The notes: generated by a model not told the origin, from the sequence alone. 64,000 nucleotides of DNA from Novosphingobium sp. SCN 66-18 (GCA_001725355.1 MEGD01000005.1:62001-126000); one strand, 5' to 3'. Shown: positions 8,860 to 18,628, numbered from the stretch's first letter. Program-made: numbers and translations.

Positions 8860-10106
8860 ATCGCCCCCCGCAGGATGTCCACGGGATCAACCTTGGCCGA
8901 TTTGCGCGCGGGCAGCCATGCCGCAACGCCGCCCGCCACCAGCGAGGCCGCTGCCGCGATCAGGTATTGCCGCGCGCTGCGGTCGATCGGGATCGACTGG
9001 TCCTCGCCCCCGATGGAAAAGCGCAGCGAACCGAGAATGCTCATCAGCGCATAGCCCAGCAACCAGCCCAGCAGCACGCCGATCACCGCCAGCGCCAGCC
9101 CTTCGACGACGAACACGATCTGCAGGTCCGCTTCCGAAAAGCCCATTGATCGCAGGATCGCGATGTCGCGCCGCTTGTCGGCCACGCTGTTGGAAACGGC
9201 GGTGTAGATGCCGAAGCTCGCCACCAGCAGGATGGCGGAAACCACCGTGTACATGATGATGTTGCGCGTCACCAGCAGCGAGAGGAAATCGGACGAGCGT
9301 TCCTGCCAGCTTTCCGCCTTGTAGCCATAGCGTTGCTCCAGCGTGCGGGCGATATCCTGCGCGGTATAGGGATCGCTCAGCTTGATGCCGATGCGGTTGA
9401 TGATGAACGGACGGCCCAGCAGCGATTGCGCCTCGCGCAGCAGCATGTAGCCGTTGGACGATCCGAGCTGCGAGTTGCCCTTCTTGACGAGGCCGACGAT
9501 GCGCAGCGAGCGCGTGGTGCCCGATGCCGCCGTCGCGCCGACGATATCGCCCATGTTGAGGCCGAGCCGGCTGGCCAGTTCCTCGCCGATGATGACGCCG
9601 CCCTGCACGCGCTCCAGATCGTCGAGATGCCCCGCGCGCAGCTTGTCGGAAATGGTGCTGACGCGGGCTTCCAGCGCGGGATCGATGCCGATCACCCCCA
9701 GCGGCTCCTCGCGCCCGCCAAGCCGCAGCGTGACCGCGCCCGAAAGGCTGGGCGAGACGACCGCGCCGGGGATGGCGGCGGCGCTGGCCATCACCGCCTG
9801 CCAGTCCTTGATGCCGCGGACCTCGTTGCGGACCTTGTAGCCGTGCAGCACCACGGCCCCGTCGGGAAAGGCGCGCCGCCCCGGCTGCGGCGCGGGGCTG
9901 CGCAATTCGTCGGAGATGATGATGTGCGGGGCAACGTCGATCAGCTGCCGCACGAAATCGGCCTGGCTTCCCACCATCAGCGCCGAGACCGCCAGGAAGA
10001 AGCCGACCCCCACCGCCACGCCGCTTGTCGCCACCAGCGTCTGCCGCTGGCGCATCAGCAGGTGGCGCGAGGCGATGTGCAGCAACAGGAGCAGGCGGCC
10101 GATCAC
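8856..10106 (-). CDS. ABC transporter permease (FtsX/MacB-like)
   Basis: The 416-residue permease has an N-terminal membrane segment (LVATSGVAVGVGFFLAVSALMV), a long periplasmic domain of about 210 residues, and three C-terminal membrane segments with the FtsX motif (VADKRRDIAILRSMGFSE). I chose the GTG at 10106 because it overlaps the TGA of the upstream gene as GTGA, rather than an in-frame start at 10268 inside that gene. The topology is that of type VII (MacB/LolC-like) mechanotransmission transporters. Confidence 0.9.
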   Translation of the reverse strand: MIGRLLLLLHIASRHLLMRQRQTLVATSGVAVGVGFFLAVSALMVGSQADFVRQLIDVAPHIIISDELRSPAPQPGRRAFPDGAVVLHGYKVRNEVRGIKDWQAVMASAAAIPGAVVSPSLSGAVTLRLGGREEPLGVIGIDPALEARVSTISDKLRAGHLDDLERVQGGVIIGEELASRLGLNMGDIVGATAASGTTRSLRIVGLVKKGNSQLGSSNGYMLLREAQSLLGRPFIINRIGIKLSDPYTAQDIARTLEQRYGYKAESWQERSSDFLSLLVTRNIIMYTVVSAILLVASFGIYTAVSNSVADKRRDIAILRSMGFSEADLQIVFVVEGLALAVIGVLLGWLLGYALMSILGSLRFSIGGEDQSIPIDRSARQYLIAAAASLVAGGVAAWLPARKSAKVDPVDILRGAM

Positions 10107-11167
10107 GGGGTCTTGATCCTGACCTTCCGTCCTTCCGCAAGGTCGGCGGGCGGGGCGACGACCACCGTCTCGCCCGCGCGCAGCCCGCTTACGATCTCGG
10201 CCATGTCGTTGGCCTCGATCCCGCGCCGGACCGTGCGAGCATGGACCTGTCCGTCCGCCACCACCCACAGGCGGTCGCCGGCCACAGCGGTAGCCGGCAC
10301 CAGCACCGCGCGTTGCGTGCTGCGCGTGACGACGTTGACCTCCAGCGTGATGCCCAGCGGCAGGTCACCGGCGCTTTCGGGCAGCAGGCGAACGCGGAAG
10401 GCGCGGGCGTTGGGATCGCCGCTGGGGGTGACTTCATGGACGCGCGCATGGATCACCCGTCCGGGCCAGGCGTCGCTGGACATCAGCGCGTCCTGGCCGA
10501 CGCGGACGCGCGTGATGTCGCGCTCGTCCACGGTCGCGGTGATGCGGATGCGCGCCGGATCGCCCAGCAGGATCAGCACGCGCGTGGGCGTGGCGAGATC
10601 GCCCGGTTCGACATCGCGCTTGGTGACCACGCCATCGGTATTGGCGCGCACGACAAGCTGGTCGCGCCGGGCGGCGGCGGTACGCTCGCCCCCGCGGGCG
10701 GCATCGGCGCTGGCAACAGCCTGATCGCGCGCGGCGCGGGTCATCCAGCCCTGGCGATAGAGCGTCACCGTGCGGCGTTCGGTCTCCTCGGCCGCACGCC
10801 GCTGCGCCGCCGCCTGATCGAGCAGGCCGCGCTGCTCGTCGTCCACCAGAAGGACAAGCGGCTGACCGCGTCGCACCCTGTCGCCTTCGGACACGAGCAC
10901 TTGCGCCACCGGTGCGGTAATGCGGGCGGCGACGGAGACGGGCTGCTGCGCCTCGACATAGCCGGTGGCATAAACGAGGTCCGCCGCCGGCCCGATCCGC
11001 GCCTTGGCGACCTCCACTTCGGGCGGCCGGGCACGCCACGCCAGTCCTCCGGCGATCGCCCCCGCCAGCAGCAGCCCCACCACGATCCAGACCAGCCAGC
11101 GCTTTCGTCCCACGCACCGTACCCCATGTCCGCCAGGGCCCACGCGCCCCTTCGGATTTCCGGTCAT
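10103..11167 (-). CDS. Membrane fusion protein (HlyD/RND-MFP family)
   Basis: This 354-residue protein has one N-terminal membrane anchor (RWLVWIVVGLLLAGAIAGGLAW). A lipoyl-like half (VEAQQPVSVAARITAPVAQVLVSEGDRV), a short alpha-hairpin of about 70 residues, the second lipoyl half and a beta-barrel follow. This is the periplasmic adaptor architecture of MacA-type pumps. It is the first gene of a three-gene operon with permease and ATPase, each joined by 4-base overlaps. No outer-membrane channel gene is adjacent. Confidence 0.92.
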   Translation of the reverse strand: MTGNPKGRVGPGGHGVRCVGRKRWLVWIVVGLLLAGAIAGGLAWRARPPEVEVAKARIGPAADLVYATGYVEAQQPVSVAARITAPVAQVLVSEGDRVRRGQPLVLLVDDEQRGLLDQAAAQRRAAEETERRTVTLYRQGWMTRAARDQAVASADAARGGERTAAARRDQLVVRANTDGVVTKRDVEPGDLATPTRVLILLGDPARIRITATVDERDITRVRVGQDALMSSDAWPGRVIHARVHEVTPSGDPNARAFRVRLLPESAGDLPLGITLEVNVVTRSTQRAVLVPATAVAGDRLWVVADGQVHARTVRRGIEANDMAEIVSGLRAGETVVVAPPADLAEGRKVRIKTP

Positions 11168-11226
11168 TGGCGCGATAGGTGCGCCCGCGCCTTGCGTTGG
11201 GTCAAGCGCGGAACGGTGTTCGCAGC

Positions 11227-11871
11227 TTATTCGTCTTCTTCACGCCGGGGCGCGGCCGCGATGGCCGCCAGCAGGTCGCGCACGCCCTGCGCCTCGTCCC
11301 CGCCCCAGACAGCGTGGCTCACCGCGAGGAAATCGGCGCCGGCCGTGACCAGCGGCGCGCAATTGGCGGCGGTGATGCCACCGATGGCGACGCAGGGCAG
11401 TTCGAACAGGGTGGACCACCAGGTCAGCAGGTCCGGTTCGGGGCGGTGCTCGGTTTCCTTGGTGTTGCTGGGGAAGAACGCGCCGAAGGCCACGTAGTCG
11501 GCCCCGGCCTCGCCCGCTTCCATGGCGAGGTGGCGGCTGGCGTGGCAGGTCACGCCGATCTGCGCGTCACGCCCCAGGCGCTGGCGCGCTTCCTGCGGAT
11601 CGCCGTCCTTCTGGCCCAGATGCACGCCATCGGCGCCGAGCCGCTTGGCCAGGCTGACCGAATCGTTGACGATGAACGCCACGTCGCGGTCGGCGCAGAT
11701 GCGCTGGAGCGGTTCGGCCAGCCGCGCGGCGGCATGATCGTCCACGTCCTTGACGCGAAACTGGAACGCGGCGACCGGCCCGGCGTCCAGCGCGCGGACG
11801 AGCCGTTCGGGAAACGTGCCCGAAACATCGAGCGGGGAGATCAGGTACAGTTCGCTGGCGGGTTGCGTCAT
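11227..11871 (-). CDS. thiE: Thiamine phosphate synthase family protein
   Basis: This 214-residue TIM barrel joins HMP-pyrophosphate and thiazole phosphate in thiamine synthesis. The diagnostic segments are present: FIVNDSVSLAKRLGADGVHLGQKD, then VTCHASRHL, then ADYVAFGAFFPS, and the phosphate-binding loop AIGGITAANC. The length is typical. No TPP riboswitch fold is visible in the short gap upstream and no other thi genes are adjacent. A role in thiazole salvage (TenI-like) cannot be excluded. Confidence 0.88.
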   Translation of the reverse strand: MTQPASELYLISPLDVSGTFPERLVRALDAGPVAAFQFRVKDVDDHAAARLAEPLQRICADRDVAFIVNDSVSLAKRLGADGVHLGQKDGDPQEARQRLGRDAQIGVTCHASRHLAMEAGEAGADYVAFGAFFPSNTKETEHRPEPDLLTWWSTLFELPCVAIGGITAANCAPLVTAGADFLAVSHAVWGGDEAQGVRDLLAAIAAAPRREEDE

Positions 11872-11914
11872 CGGCGCGCTCTACCGCCGTTGCGGGGCGG
11901 CGGCAATCACAAGG

Positions 11915-12412
11915 TCAATCTTCGAAACGCACGCCCTGCGCGGCCAGCCCGGCATCGAAAGCGGCGGGATCATCAAGCCTGATCATGACCGCATGAACCG
12001 GGCGCCGATCCGCCAGCGGTGGCGAGAGCACCAGCATCCGGTTCGGATAGGCCAGTGGCACGAGATTGCGCACACCCGCTTCCTTGTGCGCGCCCGGCGG
12101 CCAGCTTCTGCGCACAACCGAAATGGCGCCCAGCGGCACGCTGATCTGCCGCAGCGAACCGGCGCGAAGCAGCAAGCTCCCTTCGCCAAGCATATGGGGC
12201 AGCCGCGCCATCGACCGTATCCACAGCACGATCCAGGCAAGAGATGCCGCCGTCAGCGCGGTCAGTGGCCAGGCCAGCCATGGCCAGCGCAGCGCAACGA
12301 GAAGATGGACCACGACAAGTTCGATCGACGCCAGCCCGAACAGCACCCACGCCATGGGTGCCACGCCGCGATGATAGGCAAAGGTGGTCGATGAACATGC
12401 CGGTCCGGTCAT
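11915..12412 (-). CDS. Hypothetical membrane protein
   Basis: This 165-residue ORF starts at 12412 behind GGGGAG. Two hydrophobic segments fall at about residues 20-38 and 42-66 (PWLAWPLTALTAASLAWIVLWI), followed by a soluble basic and then acidic C-terminal half of about 95 residues. The layout looks like a bPH2/PH-type membrane protein, but no motif confirms this. It lies between thiE and the aldolase terminator and may be co-transcribed with thiE. Confidence 0.6.
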   Translation of the reverse strand: MTGPACSSTTFAYHRGVAPMAWVLFGLASIELVVVHLLVALRWPWLAWPLTALTAASLAWIVLWIRSMARLPHMLGEGSLLLRAGSLRQISVPLGAISVVRRSWPPGAHKEAGVRNLVPLAYPNRMLVLSPPLADRRPVHAVMIRLDDPAAFDAGLAAQGVRFED

Positions 12413-12444
12413 GGCTTCTCCCCGGCTATCGGTCCCCCGACAGC

Positions 12445-12480
12445 AAAACGCCCCTCCCCCGCTTTGCGGGGCAAGGGGCG
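12445..12480 (-). terminator. Intrinsic terminator after the aldolase gene
   Basis: Read on the minus strand, a GC-rich arm (CGCCCCTTGCCCCGC) pairs with GCGGGGGAGGGGCG around an AAA-containing loop, and TTTT follows. It lies 32 bases past the aldolase stop and would end the tkt-gap-pgk-fba transcript. Confidence 0.75.
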
Positions 12481-12511
12481 GCCTTTCCCATCCTCTGCAA
12501 TCGATAGATCG

Positions 12512-13408
12512 TCAGGCGGACTTGACGGTCGAACCCGTAAAGATTTCGTCAATGGCGCCCGCCAGCGAGGCATCGAATTCCGCGTCGGTCATCTGGTGGC
12601 GCAGGTCTTCGAGCAGCGCGCGGCTGAAGCTGGCGATGATCCCGGCGTTCTTCGCCAGTTCGACGCAGGCTTCGGGGCGCTTGTAGCCGCCCGACAGCGC
12701 AACGACGCGCAGCACCTTGGGATGGGCGACGAGCGGATCGAACGTGCCCGGCACGATCGGCAGCGAAAGCTTGAGCATGACCTGCGTGCCTTCGGGCAGT
12801 TCGTCCAGGTTCTTGAGAATTTCCGCGAGCAGGATCGTGTCGCACTCGGCGCGGGTCTCGCTCTTGATGTTCACTTCGGGTTCGATGATCGGCATCATGC
12901 CATGCGCCAGCACCTGCTTGCCGACTTCGAACTGCTGCTTCACCACGGCGGCGATCCCGGCCGGGTTGGCCGAATTGATGACCGAACGTTCCTTGGTGCC
13001 ATAGACGCCCAGCGCCTTGCTGCGTTCGAGCAGCGCATCGAGTTCGGGCATCGGCTTCATCAGCTGAACGCCGTCCTTCTCGTCCTCAAGCCCCTTGTCG
13101 ATCTTGATGAAGGGCACCACGCCGCGTTCGATCAGCGCGGCGGGAACAGCCTTGCCACCGGCATCGCCGTCCATCGTGCGTTCGAACAGGATCGCGCCGA
13201 TCACTTTTTCGCCGGTGAACGCAGCCGAAGTGATGATGCGGGTGCGCATCTGGTGGATCAGGCCGAACATTTCCTCGTCCGTGCTCCACGCGCCTTCCTC
13301 GATGCCATAGCCCTTGAGCGCCTTGGGCGTCGAGCCGCCGCTCTGGTCGAGCGCGGCGATGAAGCCCTTGCCGGAAGCCATCTTGGCGGTCATTTCAGTG
13401 ACGTTCAT
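12512..13408 (-). CDS. fda: Class I fructose-bisphosphate aldolase
   Basis: This 298-residue protein matches the short bacterial class I aldolase. The start region GKGFIAALDQSGGSTPKAL is the sugar-phosphate loop, EPEVNI follows mid-protein, and VMLKLSLP carries the Schiff-base lysine. It cleaves fructose-1,6-bisphosphate to DHAP and glyceraldehyde-3-phosphate without a metal. It is the last gene of the tkt-gap-pgk-fba group, with terminators before (13486-13515) and after it. Confidence 0.95.
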   Translation of the reverse strand: MNVTEMTAKMASGKGFIAALDQSGGSTPKALKGYGIEEGAWSTDEEMFGLIHQMRTRIITSAAFTGEKVIGAILFERTMDGDAGGKAVPAALIERGVVPFIKIDKGLEDEKDGVQLMKPMPELDALLERSKALGVYGTKERSVINSANPAGIAAVVKQQFEVGKQVLAHGMMPIIEPEVNIKSETRAECDTILLAEILKNLDELPEGTQVMLKLSLPIVPGTFDPLVAHPKVLRVVALSGGYKRPEACVELAKNAGIIASFSRALLEDLRHQMTDAEFDASLAGAIDEIFTGSTVKSA

Positions 13409-13485
13409 GATCCCATCCTGTCCTGTGGCGCTTTTGGAAATCCAAGGATTCTCAAAAGCGCATACCTATGCACAAACTTCATTTG

Positions 13486-13515
13486 AAAAGGCGTCCGTCT
13501 TGTAACGGACGCCTT
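13486..13515 (-). terminator. Intrinsic terminator after pgk
   Basis: A perfect 11-bp stem (AAGGCGTCCGT / ACGGACGCCTT) closes a 6-base loop. On the minus strand it is followed by TTTTC, so it terminates pgk transcription 9 bases past the stop codon. The aldolase therefore probably has its own promoter in 13409-13485. Confidence 0.85.
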
Positions 13516-13523
13516 GGAAAAGG

Positions 13524-14711
13524 TTACCGGCCGAGCGCAGCGACGCCCGGCAGTTCCTTGCCTTCCATCCATTCGAGGAAAGCGCCGCCAGCGGTCGACA
13601 CGTAGCTGAAATCGCCCCCGACTCCCGCGTGGTTCAGCGCGGCGACGGTATCGCCCCCGCCCGCCACCGAAATCAGCGATCCTTCGCGGGTCAGCGCGGC
13701 GGCGGTCTTCGCCAGCGCCACCGTGGCCGCATCGAACGGTTCGGTCTCGAACGCGCCCAGCGGGCCGTTCCAGACCAGCGTGCGGCAGGTCTTGAGCACG
13801 TCGGCCAGCGCCTCGACCGCGGCCGGACCGACATCGAGGATCATCTCGTCCCCCGCGACCTCATGCACGTTGCAGGTGCGCAGGCTGGGCGGATTAGCGG
13901 CGAATTCCTTCGACACCACCACGTCATAGGGCAGATGGACCGTGCAATTGGCCTTGTCGGCATTATCGAGGATTTCCTCGGCGGTGCCGGTCAGGTCGTG
14001 CTCGCACAGCGACTTGCCCACGTCCACGCCGCGCGCGGCCAGGAACGTGTTGGCCATGCCGCCGCCGATGATCAGGTGATCGACCTTGCCAACCAGGTGC
14101 TTGAGCACATCGAGCTTGGTCGAAACCTTGGCCCCGCCGACCACGGCCGCAACCGGCGACTGCGGATTGCCGAGCGCCTTTTCCAGCGCCTCCAGCTCGG
14201 CCTGCATCGCGCGGCCGGCAAAGGCCGGGAGAACATGCGCCAGCCCCTCGGTGGAAGCATGGGCGCGGTGTGCGGCGGAAAAGGCATCGTTGACGTAGAG
14301 ATCGCCGAGGCTGGCGAAGCGTTCGACCACGGCGGGATCGTTCTTTTCCTCGCCGCCGAAGAAGCGGGTGTTCTCCAGCACGGCGATGTCACCGGGTTGC
14401 AGCGCCGCGACGGCGGCCTTGTCGCCTTCCCAGTCCACGTACTTGACCGGACGGCCCAGCACGTGCGCCAGCGGCGCGACGACCTGCTTCAGCGAGAACT
14501 CTGCCGAAGGCTGGCCCTTGGGCCGGCCGAAGTGGGCGAGAACCAGCACCACGGCGCCCTTGTCGGACAGTTCGGTCAGCGTCGGCACCGCCGCCCGCAG
14601 GCGGGTATCGTCGGTCACCGCGCCGTCGGCCATAGGCACGTTCAGGTCCTCGCGGACCAGCACGGCCTTGCCGGAAACGTCACCGATATCGTCCAGCGTC
14701 TTGAAGCTCAT
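13524..14711 (-). CDS. pgk: Phosphoglycerate kinase
   Basis: This 395-residue protein is full-length PGK. The signature [11 protein letters not shown] is near the start, the substrate-binding arginine and histidine segments follow ([23 protein letters not shown]), and the C-terminal nucleotide loop includes WNGPLGAFE and [12 protein letters not shown]. It interconverts 1,3-bisphosphoglycerate and 3-phosphoglycerate with ADP/ATP. It follows gap by 88 bases. Confidence 0.98.
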   Translation of the reverse strand: MSFKTLDDIGDVSGKAVLVREDLNVPMADGAVTDDTRLRAAVPTLTELSDKGAVVLVLAHFGRPKGQPSAEFSLKQVVAPLAHVLGRPVKYVDWEGDKAAVAALQPGDIAVLENTRFFGGEEKNDPAVVERFASLGDLYVNDAFSAAHRAHASTEGLAHVLPAFAGRAMQAELEALEKALGNPQSPVAAVVGGAKVSTKLDVLKHLVGKVDHLIIGGGMANTFLAARGVDVGKSLCEHDLTGTAEEILDNADKANCTVHLPYDVVVSKEFAANPPSLRTCNVHEVAGDEMILDVGPAAVEALADVLKTCRTLVWNGPLGAFETEPFDAATVALAKTAAALTREGSLISVAGGGDTVAALNHAGVGGDFSYVSTAGGAFLEWMEGKELPGVAALGR

Positions 14712-14799
14712 TCGTCAGCCCTCGCTTGGCTTGTCCCAATCCACGCGTTGATGCCCCGCACCGGACCGGACGAGCCCGGACCGGCGCGGGCCGGGCCGA

Positions 14800-15807
14800 T
14801 CAGAGCAGGCCGCCCATCACGCCGGCGGTATCGAGCATCCGGTTCGAGAAGCCCCATTCGTTGTCGTACCACGAAAGCACGCGCACCAGCTTCCCTTCGA
14901 GCACGGCGGTTTCGAGGCTGTCGATCGTCGATGAGTGCGGATCGTGGTTGAAGTCGATCGAGACCAGCGGCTCGTCGGTGAAACCCAGCACGCCCTTCAG
15001 CGCGCCTTCGGCGGCGGCCTTGAGCAGGCCGTTCACTTCCTCGACCGTGGTATCGCGCTTCGGCGTGAAGGTCAGGTCCACGACCGAGACGTTCGGGGTC
15101 GGCACGCGGATCGACGAACCGTCGAGCTTGCCCTTCAGGTCGGGCAGAACCTCGCCCACGGCCACGGCGGCGCCGGTGCTGGTCGGGATCATGTTCATCG
15201 CGGCGGCGCGGGCGCGGCGCGGATCCTTGTGGATCTGGTCGAGGATCTTCTGGTCGTTGGTGTACGAGTGGATCGTGGTCATCAGGCCACGCTCGATGCC
15301 GATCGATTCATGCAACACCTTGGCCATCGGCGCGAGGCAGTTGGTGGTGCACGAGGCGTTCGAGACGATCTTGTGATCGGCGGTCAGCTTGTCGTGGTTC
15401 ACGCCAAAGACGACGGTGAGGTCGACACCCTTGGCCGGAGCCGAAATCAGCACGCGCTTCGCGCCCGCGTCGAGGTGCTTCTGGCCGCCGGCGCGATCGG
15501 TGAAGAAGCCGGTGCATTCGAGCGCGATGTCGATGCCATTGGCGGCGTGCGGCAGGTTGGCCGGGTCTTTCTCGGCCGTCACCTGGATGCGCTTGCCGTT
15601 GACGATCAGATCGCTGCCGTCGACCGAGACATCGCCCGAGAACGCGCCGTGCACGCTGTCGCGCTTGAACAGCAGCGCGTTGGCCTTTGCATCGGCGAGG
15701 TCGTTGATCGACACGAGTTCAAGGCCGCAGTCAGGCCGTTCGAGGATGGCGCGCGCGACATTACGCCCGATACGTCCGAAACCGTTGATCGCAACCTTGA
15801 TCGCCAT
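14800..15807 (-). CDS. gap: Glyceraldehyde-3-phosphate dehydrogenase
   Basis: The 335-residue enzyme begins [20 protein letters not shown], the NAD-binding loop. It has the catalytic cysteine in [12 protein letters not shown] and the substrate loop SYTNDQ. I chose ATG 15807, which has AGGAGA 8 bases upstream, over an in-frame start at 15873 that would lie inside the 3' end of tkt. It oxidises glyceraldehyde-3-phosphate in glycolysis and follows tkt by 19 bases. Confidence 0.97.
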   Translation of the reverse strand: MAIKVAINGFGRIGRNVARAILERPDCGLELVSINDLADAKANALLFKRDSVHGAFSGDVSVDGSDLIVNGKRIQVTAEKDPANLPHAANGIDIALECTGFFTDRAGGQKHLDAGAKRVLISAPAKGVDLTVVFGVNHDKLTADHKIVSNASCTTNCLAPMAKVLHESIGIERGLMTTIHSYTNDQKILDQIHKDPRRARAAAMNMIPTSTGAAVAVGEVLPDLKGKLDGSSIRVPTPNVSVVDLTFTPKRDTTVEEVNGLLKAAAEGALKGVLGFTDEPLVSIDFNHDPHSSTIDSLETAVLEGKLVRVLSWYDNEWGFSNRMLDTAGVMGGLL

Positions 15808-15826
15808 GTCAGCTTCTCCTGATAAA

Positions 15827-17711
15827 TTACGAAATTCGTGAAAGAATCTTGGGAACGATCTTGTCGACCGCAAAGCCGAAGTGATCGAACAGCACTTCCG
15901 CCGGCGCAGAGGCGCCGAACGTGTCCATGCCGATGGTCAGGCCATCGCCGACATACTTCTGCCAGCCCAGCGTGACACCGGCCTCGATCGAGACCTTCAG
16001 CGCATCGGCCGGTAGCAGATCGGTGCGGTATGCGGCGTCCTGTTCGTCGAACAGTTCCCAGCACGGGACCGAAACGACATCGGCGCCGATGCCCTGCGCT
16101 TCGAGCGTGGCGGCCACGTCCTTGGCCAGCGCGACTTCCGAACCGGTGGCCAGCAGCACGACCTTGCGCGCGGCTTCGGCGGCGACGAGGCGGTAGGCGC
16201 CCTTCGCGCTCTTCATCTCGGCATCGAACCGCAGCGGCGGCAGGTTCTGGCGGGTCAGCGCGAGAACGGTGGGACGATCCTTGCTGGCCAGCGCGATCGC
16301 CCAGGCTTCCGCCGTCTCGATGGCGTCGGCCGGGCGGAACACCAGCAGGTTCGGGATCATGCGCAGCGACATGACGTGCTCGACCGGCTGATGGGTCGGG
16401 CCGTCCTCGCCCAGGCCGATCGAATCATGCGTGAACACGTAGACCACGCGCTGATGCTGGAGCGCCGAGAGGCGCACTGCGTTGCGGCAGTAGTCCGAGA
16501 ACACCAGGAACGTGCCGCCATAGGGGATCACGCCGCCGTGCAGCGCCATGCCGTTCATCGCGGTGGCCATGCCGAATTCGCGGATGCCGTAATAGACGTA
16601 GCGACCGTCATAGTGGTCGGCGTTGAACGGCGGGGTCGACTTGGTCTTGGTGTTGTTCGAGCCGGTGAGGTCCGCCGAGCCGCCAACCATTTCGGGAATC
16701 GCGGCGGTCAGGGCTTCCAGCGCCATTTCGCTGGACTTGCGGGTCGCGACCTTGGGCGGGTTGGCGATCAACGACTGGATGTAGGCATCGAAGCCGGTCT
16801 CGGCGGGCAGTTCGCCCGCCATGCGGCGGGCGAGTTCGGCGGCGTGCGGATGATCGGCGGCGCGCGCTTCCCATTCGGCGCGGGCGGTCTTGCCCGCCGC
16901 GCCGGCAGAGCGCCAGCAGCGCCGCGCCATGCACGCTGTGGCTACCCTGCTTGTTGGGCGCACCCTTGCCGATGATCGTGCGGCAGGCGACCAGCGAGGG
17001 GCGCGGATCGGCGGCGGCTTCGGCCAGCGCGCGGGCGATATCGGCGAAATCGTGCCCGTCGCACGAACCGACGTGCCATCCGGTCGCGGCGTAGCGGGCA
17101 AGGATATCCTCGCTCGTCGACAGCGAGGTATCGCCGTCGATGGTGATCTTGTTGTCGTCCCACAGCACGTTGAGACGGCCCAGCTTAAGCGTGGCGGCAA
17201 GGCCGATCGCCTCATGGTTGATGCCTTCCATCAGGCACCCGTCGCCCGCGATCACCCAGGTCCGGTGGTCAACCAGGTCATCGCCGAACGTGGCGTTGAG
17301 GTGGCGTTCGGCCATTGCCATTCCCACCGCCATCGCCAGGCCCTGCCCCAGCGGACCGGTGGTGCATTCCACGCCTTCGAGCAGGAAGTTTTCCGGGTGC
17401 CCGGCGCAGGGGCTGGTCATCTGCCGGAAGTTGCGGATGTCGCCCATCGTCGGCGCTTCGTACCCGGTCAGGTGCAGCAGCGCGTAGATCAGCATCGAAC
17501 CGTGGCCGGCCGACAGCACGAAACGGTCACGATCGGACCATTTCGGCTGGGACGGATCGTGCTTGAGGAACTGCGTCCACAGCACGGTGGCGACGTCGGC
17601 CATGCCCATCGGCATACCGGGATGGCCTGAGTTGGCTGCCTGAACCGCGTCCATGGCAAGCGCACGGATCGCGTTGGCCATGGGAGCCAGCGCGGAGGGA
17701 TCGCGTGTCAT
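15827..17711 (-). pseudogene. tkt: Transketolase, frameshifted with internal deletion
   Basis: The N-terminal part reads well from ATG 17711 ([23 protein letters not shown]-type start, TPP motif GDGCLMEG) to the [10 protein letters not shown] segment near 16922. There the frame is lost. In the next frame, [17 protein letters not shown] picks up at about 16918 and continues to a normal C-terminus (DSIGLGEDGPTHQPVEH) and stop at 15827. The two parts add to about 628 residues against roughly 655-665 for the family. So about 25-30 codons, not a multiple of three bases, are missing at the PP/Pyr domain linker. This is either a real inactivating deletion or an assembly error. Confidence 0.85.
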
Positions 17712-17804
17712 CGCTTGAAAAAGGCCCTTCCCTGTCGCGCCATCGCGCGAATTCCTGATGATTCGGAGCGGGGTCTCTTTGATCACGGGACCGTTGCAGG
17801 TCAA

Positions 17805-17816
17805 GCGACCGGTCGC
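17805..17816. promoter_or_regulatory. 12-bp perfect palindrome between divergent genes
   Basis: GCGACCGGTCGC is fully self-complementary. It lies in the 175-base divergent gap between tkt and the plus-strand ORF at 17887, 94 bases upstream of the tkt ATG. On the minus strand, TTGACC follows directly. The position fits an operator for the tkt-gap-pgk-fba unit, but no regulator is identified. Confidence 0.35.
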
Positions 17817-17886
17817 ACAATGATACAGTTGGGGAACAATTCCCGCGATATATTGCGACGCCAACCGTTTATGCTAGCGCTTGTTC

Positions 17887-18102
17887 ATGGCGACCGAAGC
17901 ATTGAACGCAGCGCTCGACCAGATCGAGCAAGCCCTGGGCCGGCTGGAAGCGGGAGTCGTCGCGCTGCGCACGGCCGCTTGCGCCGAAGGTGAGGCCACG
18001 GTTGAACTGAAGGCCTTGAAAACCCGGCATCGCAAGCTGAAGGACAAGGTGGCAGAGGAGCTGCAACAGCTCGATCTGCTGCTGGCGGGGATTCCCAAAT
18101 GA
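17887..18102 (+). CDS. Small coiled-coil protein upstream of zapA
   Basis: A 71-residue ORF is predicted almost entirely helical with heptad-like leucines (LDQIEQALGRLEAGVVALR; KALKTRHRKLKDKVAEELQQLD). It starts at ATG 17887 and its stop overlaps the zapA ATG by 4 bases (ATGA), so the two are translationally coupled. This position before zapA is common in sphingomonads. A role with ZapA in cell division is suggested by context only. Confidence 0.75.
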   Translation: MATEALNAALDQIEQALGRLEAGVVALRTAACAEGEATVELKALKTRHRKLKDKVAEELQQLDLLLAGIPK

Positions 18103-18422
18103 GCAACGTATCGCTCCAGATCGGGGGCCGCCCGTTCACCGTCGCCTGCGCCGAGGGCGAGGAAGCGCATCTCGAAATGCTGGGGCGGATGATCGACGAG
18201 CGCGTGCGCAAGCTGGGCGCAGCCGCCGGACAGAGCGAATCGCGGATGATGCTCTATGCCGCGCTGTTCCTGGCCGACGAGTTGCACGAGGAGCACCGCA
18301 AAGCGCCTCCTCCCGCCGGGGAGGCCCCTTCCGCCGAGGCGCCCGCCAGCGTGGTCGCGCGGGTGCAGGCGCTGGCCGAGCGCGTCGAAAAACTGGCGCA
18401 ACAGATCGAACAGCCATCTTGA
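18099..18422 (+). CDS. zapA: Cell division protein ZapA
   Basis: This 107-residue protein has the ZapA N-terminal beta-strand head (VSLQIGGRPFTVACAEGEE) and the LGRMIDERVRKL helix. A C-terminal coiled coil is interrupted by an Ala/Pro-rich linker (APPPAGEAPSAEAPA). ZapA bundles FtsZ protofilaments at the division ring. It is followed by a 6S RNA candidate and the folate cyclo-ligase gene, the classical zapA-ssrS-ygfA order. Confidence 0.9.
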   Translation: MSNVSLQIGGRPFTVACAEGEEAHLEMLGRMIDERVRKLGAAAGQSESRMMLYAALFLADELHEEHRKAPPPAGEAPSAEAPASVVARVQALAERVEKLAQQIEQPS

Positions 18423-18443
18423 GCCGGGGCCGCGGACGCCCTA

Positions 18444-18605
18444 CATCGGGGTCGACGGGATCTGCCCGGCACGAGCCGCATGAAACATCCCTGAGGCTAT
18501 AAGCAATCCAAGGGGGCTGTCCCTGCCCTGGCCCTGGCCAGTGGTACATGGTCCCCACCTGACGTTGAGGCGTCAGAGGATTTTCCCGGAAACCGACCCA
18601 TGGTG
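18444..18605 (+). ncRNA. ssrS: 6S RNA candidate
   Basis: The gap between zapA and the folate cyclo-ligase gene carries no ORF but has long-range pairing. CATCG-GGGTCG at 18444-18454 pairs with CGACCC-A-TGGTG at 18594-18605, an 11-bp closing stem with one bulge, giving a 162-base RNA. CCCTGAG at the expected place resembles the 6S central region. 6S RNA binds sigma70 RNA polymerase in stationary phase, and its gene is usually found exactly here. Ends are approximate. Confidence 0.7.
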
Positions 18606-18628
18606 GACCCGTCACCCCCATCCCGTCC

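Noticed and set aside
10107-10268. Upstream extension of the ABC permease
   Set aside because: It would lie inside the membrane fusion protein gene. The GTG at 10106 in a GTGA overlap is the better start.
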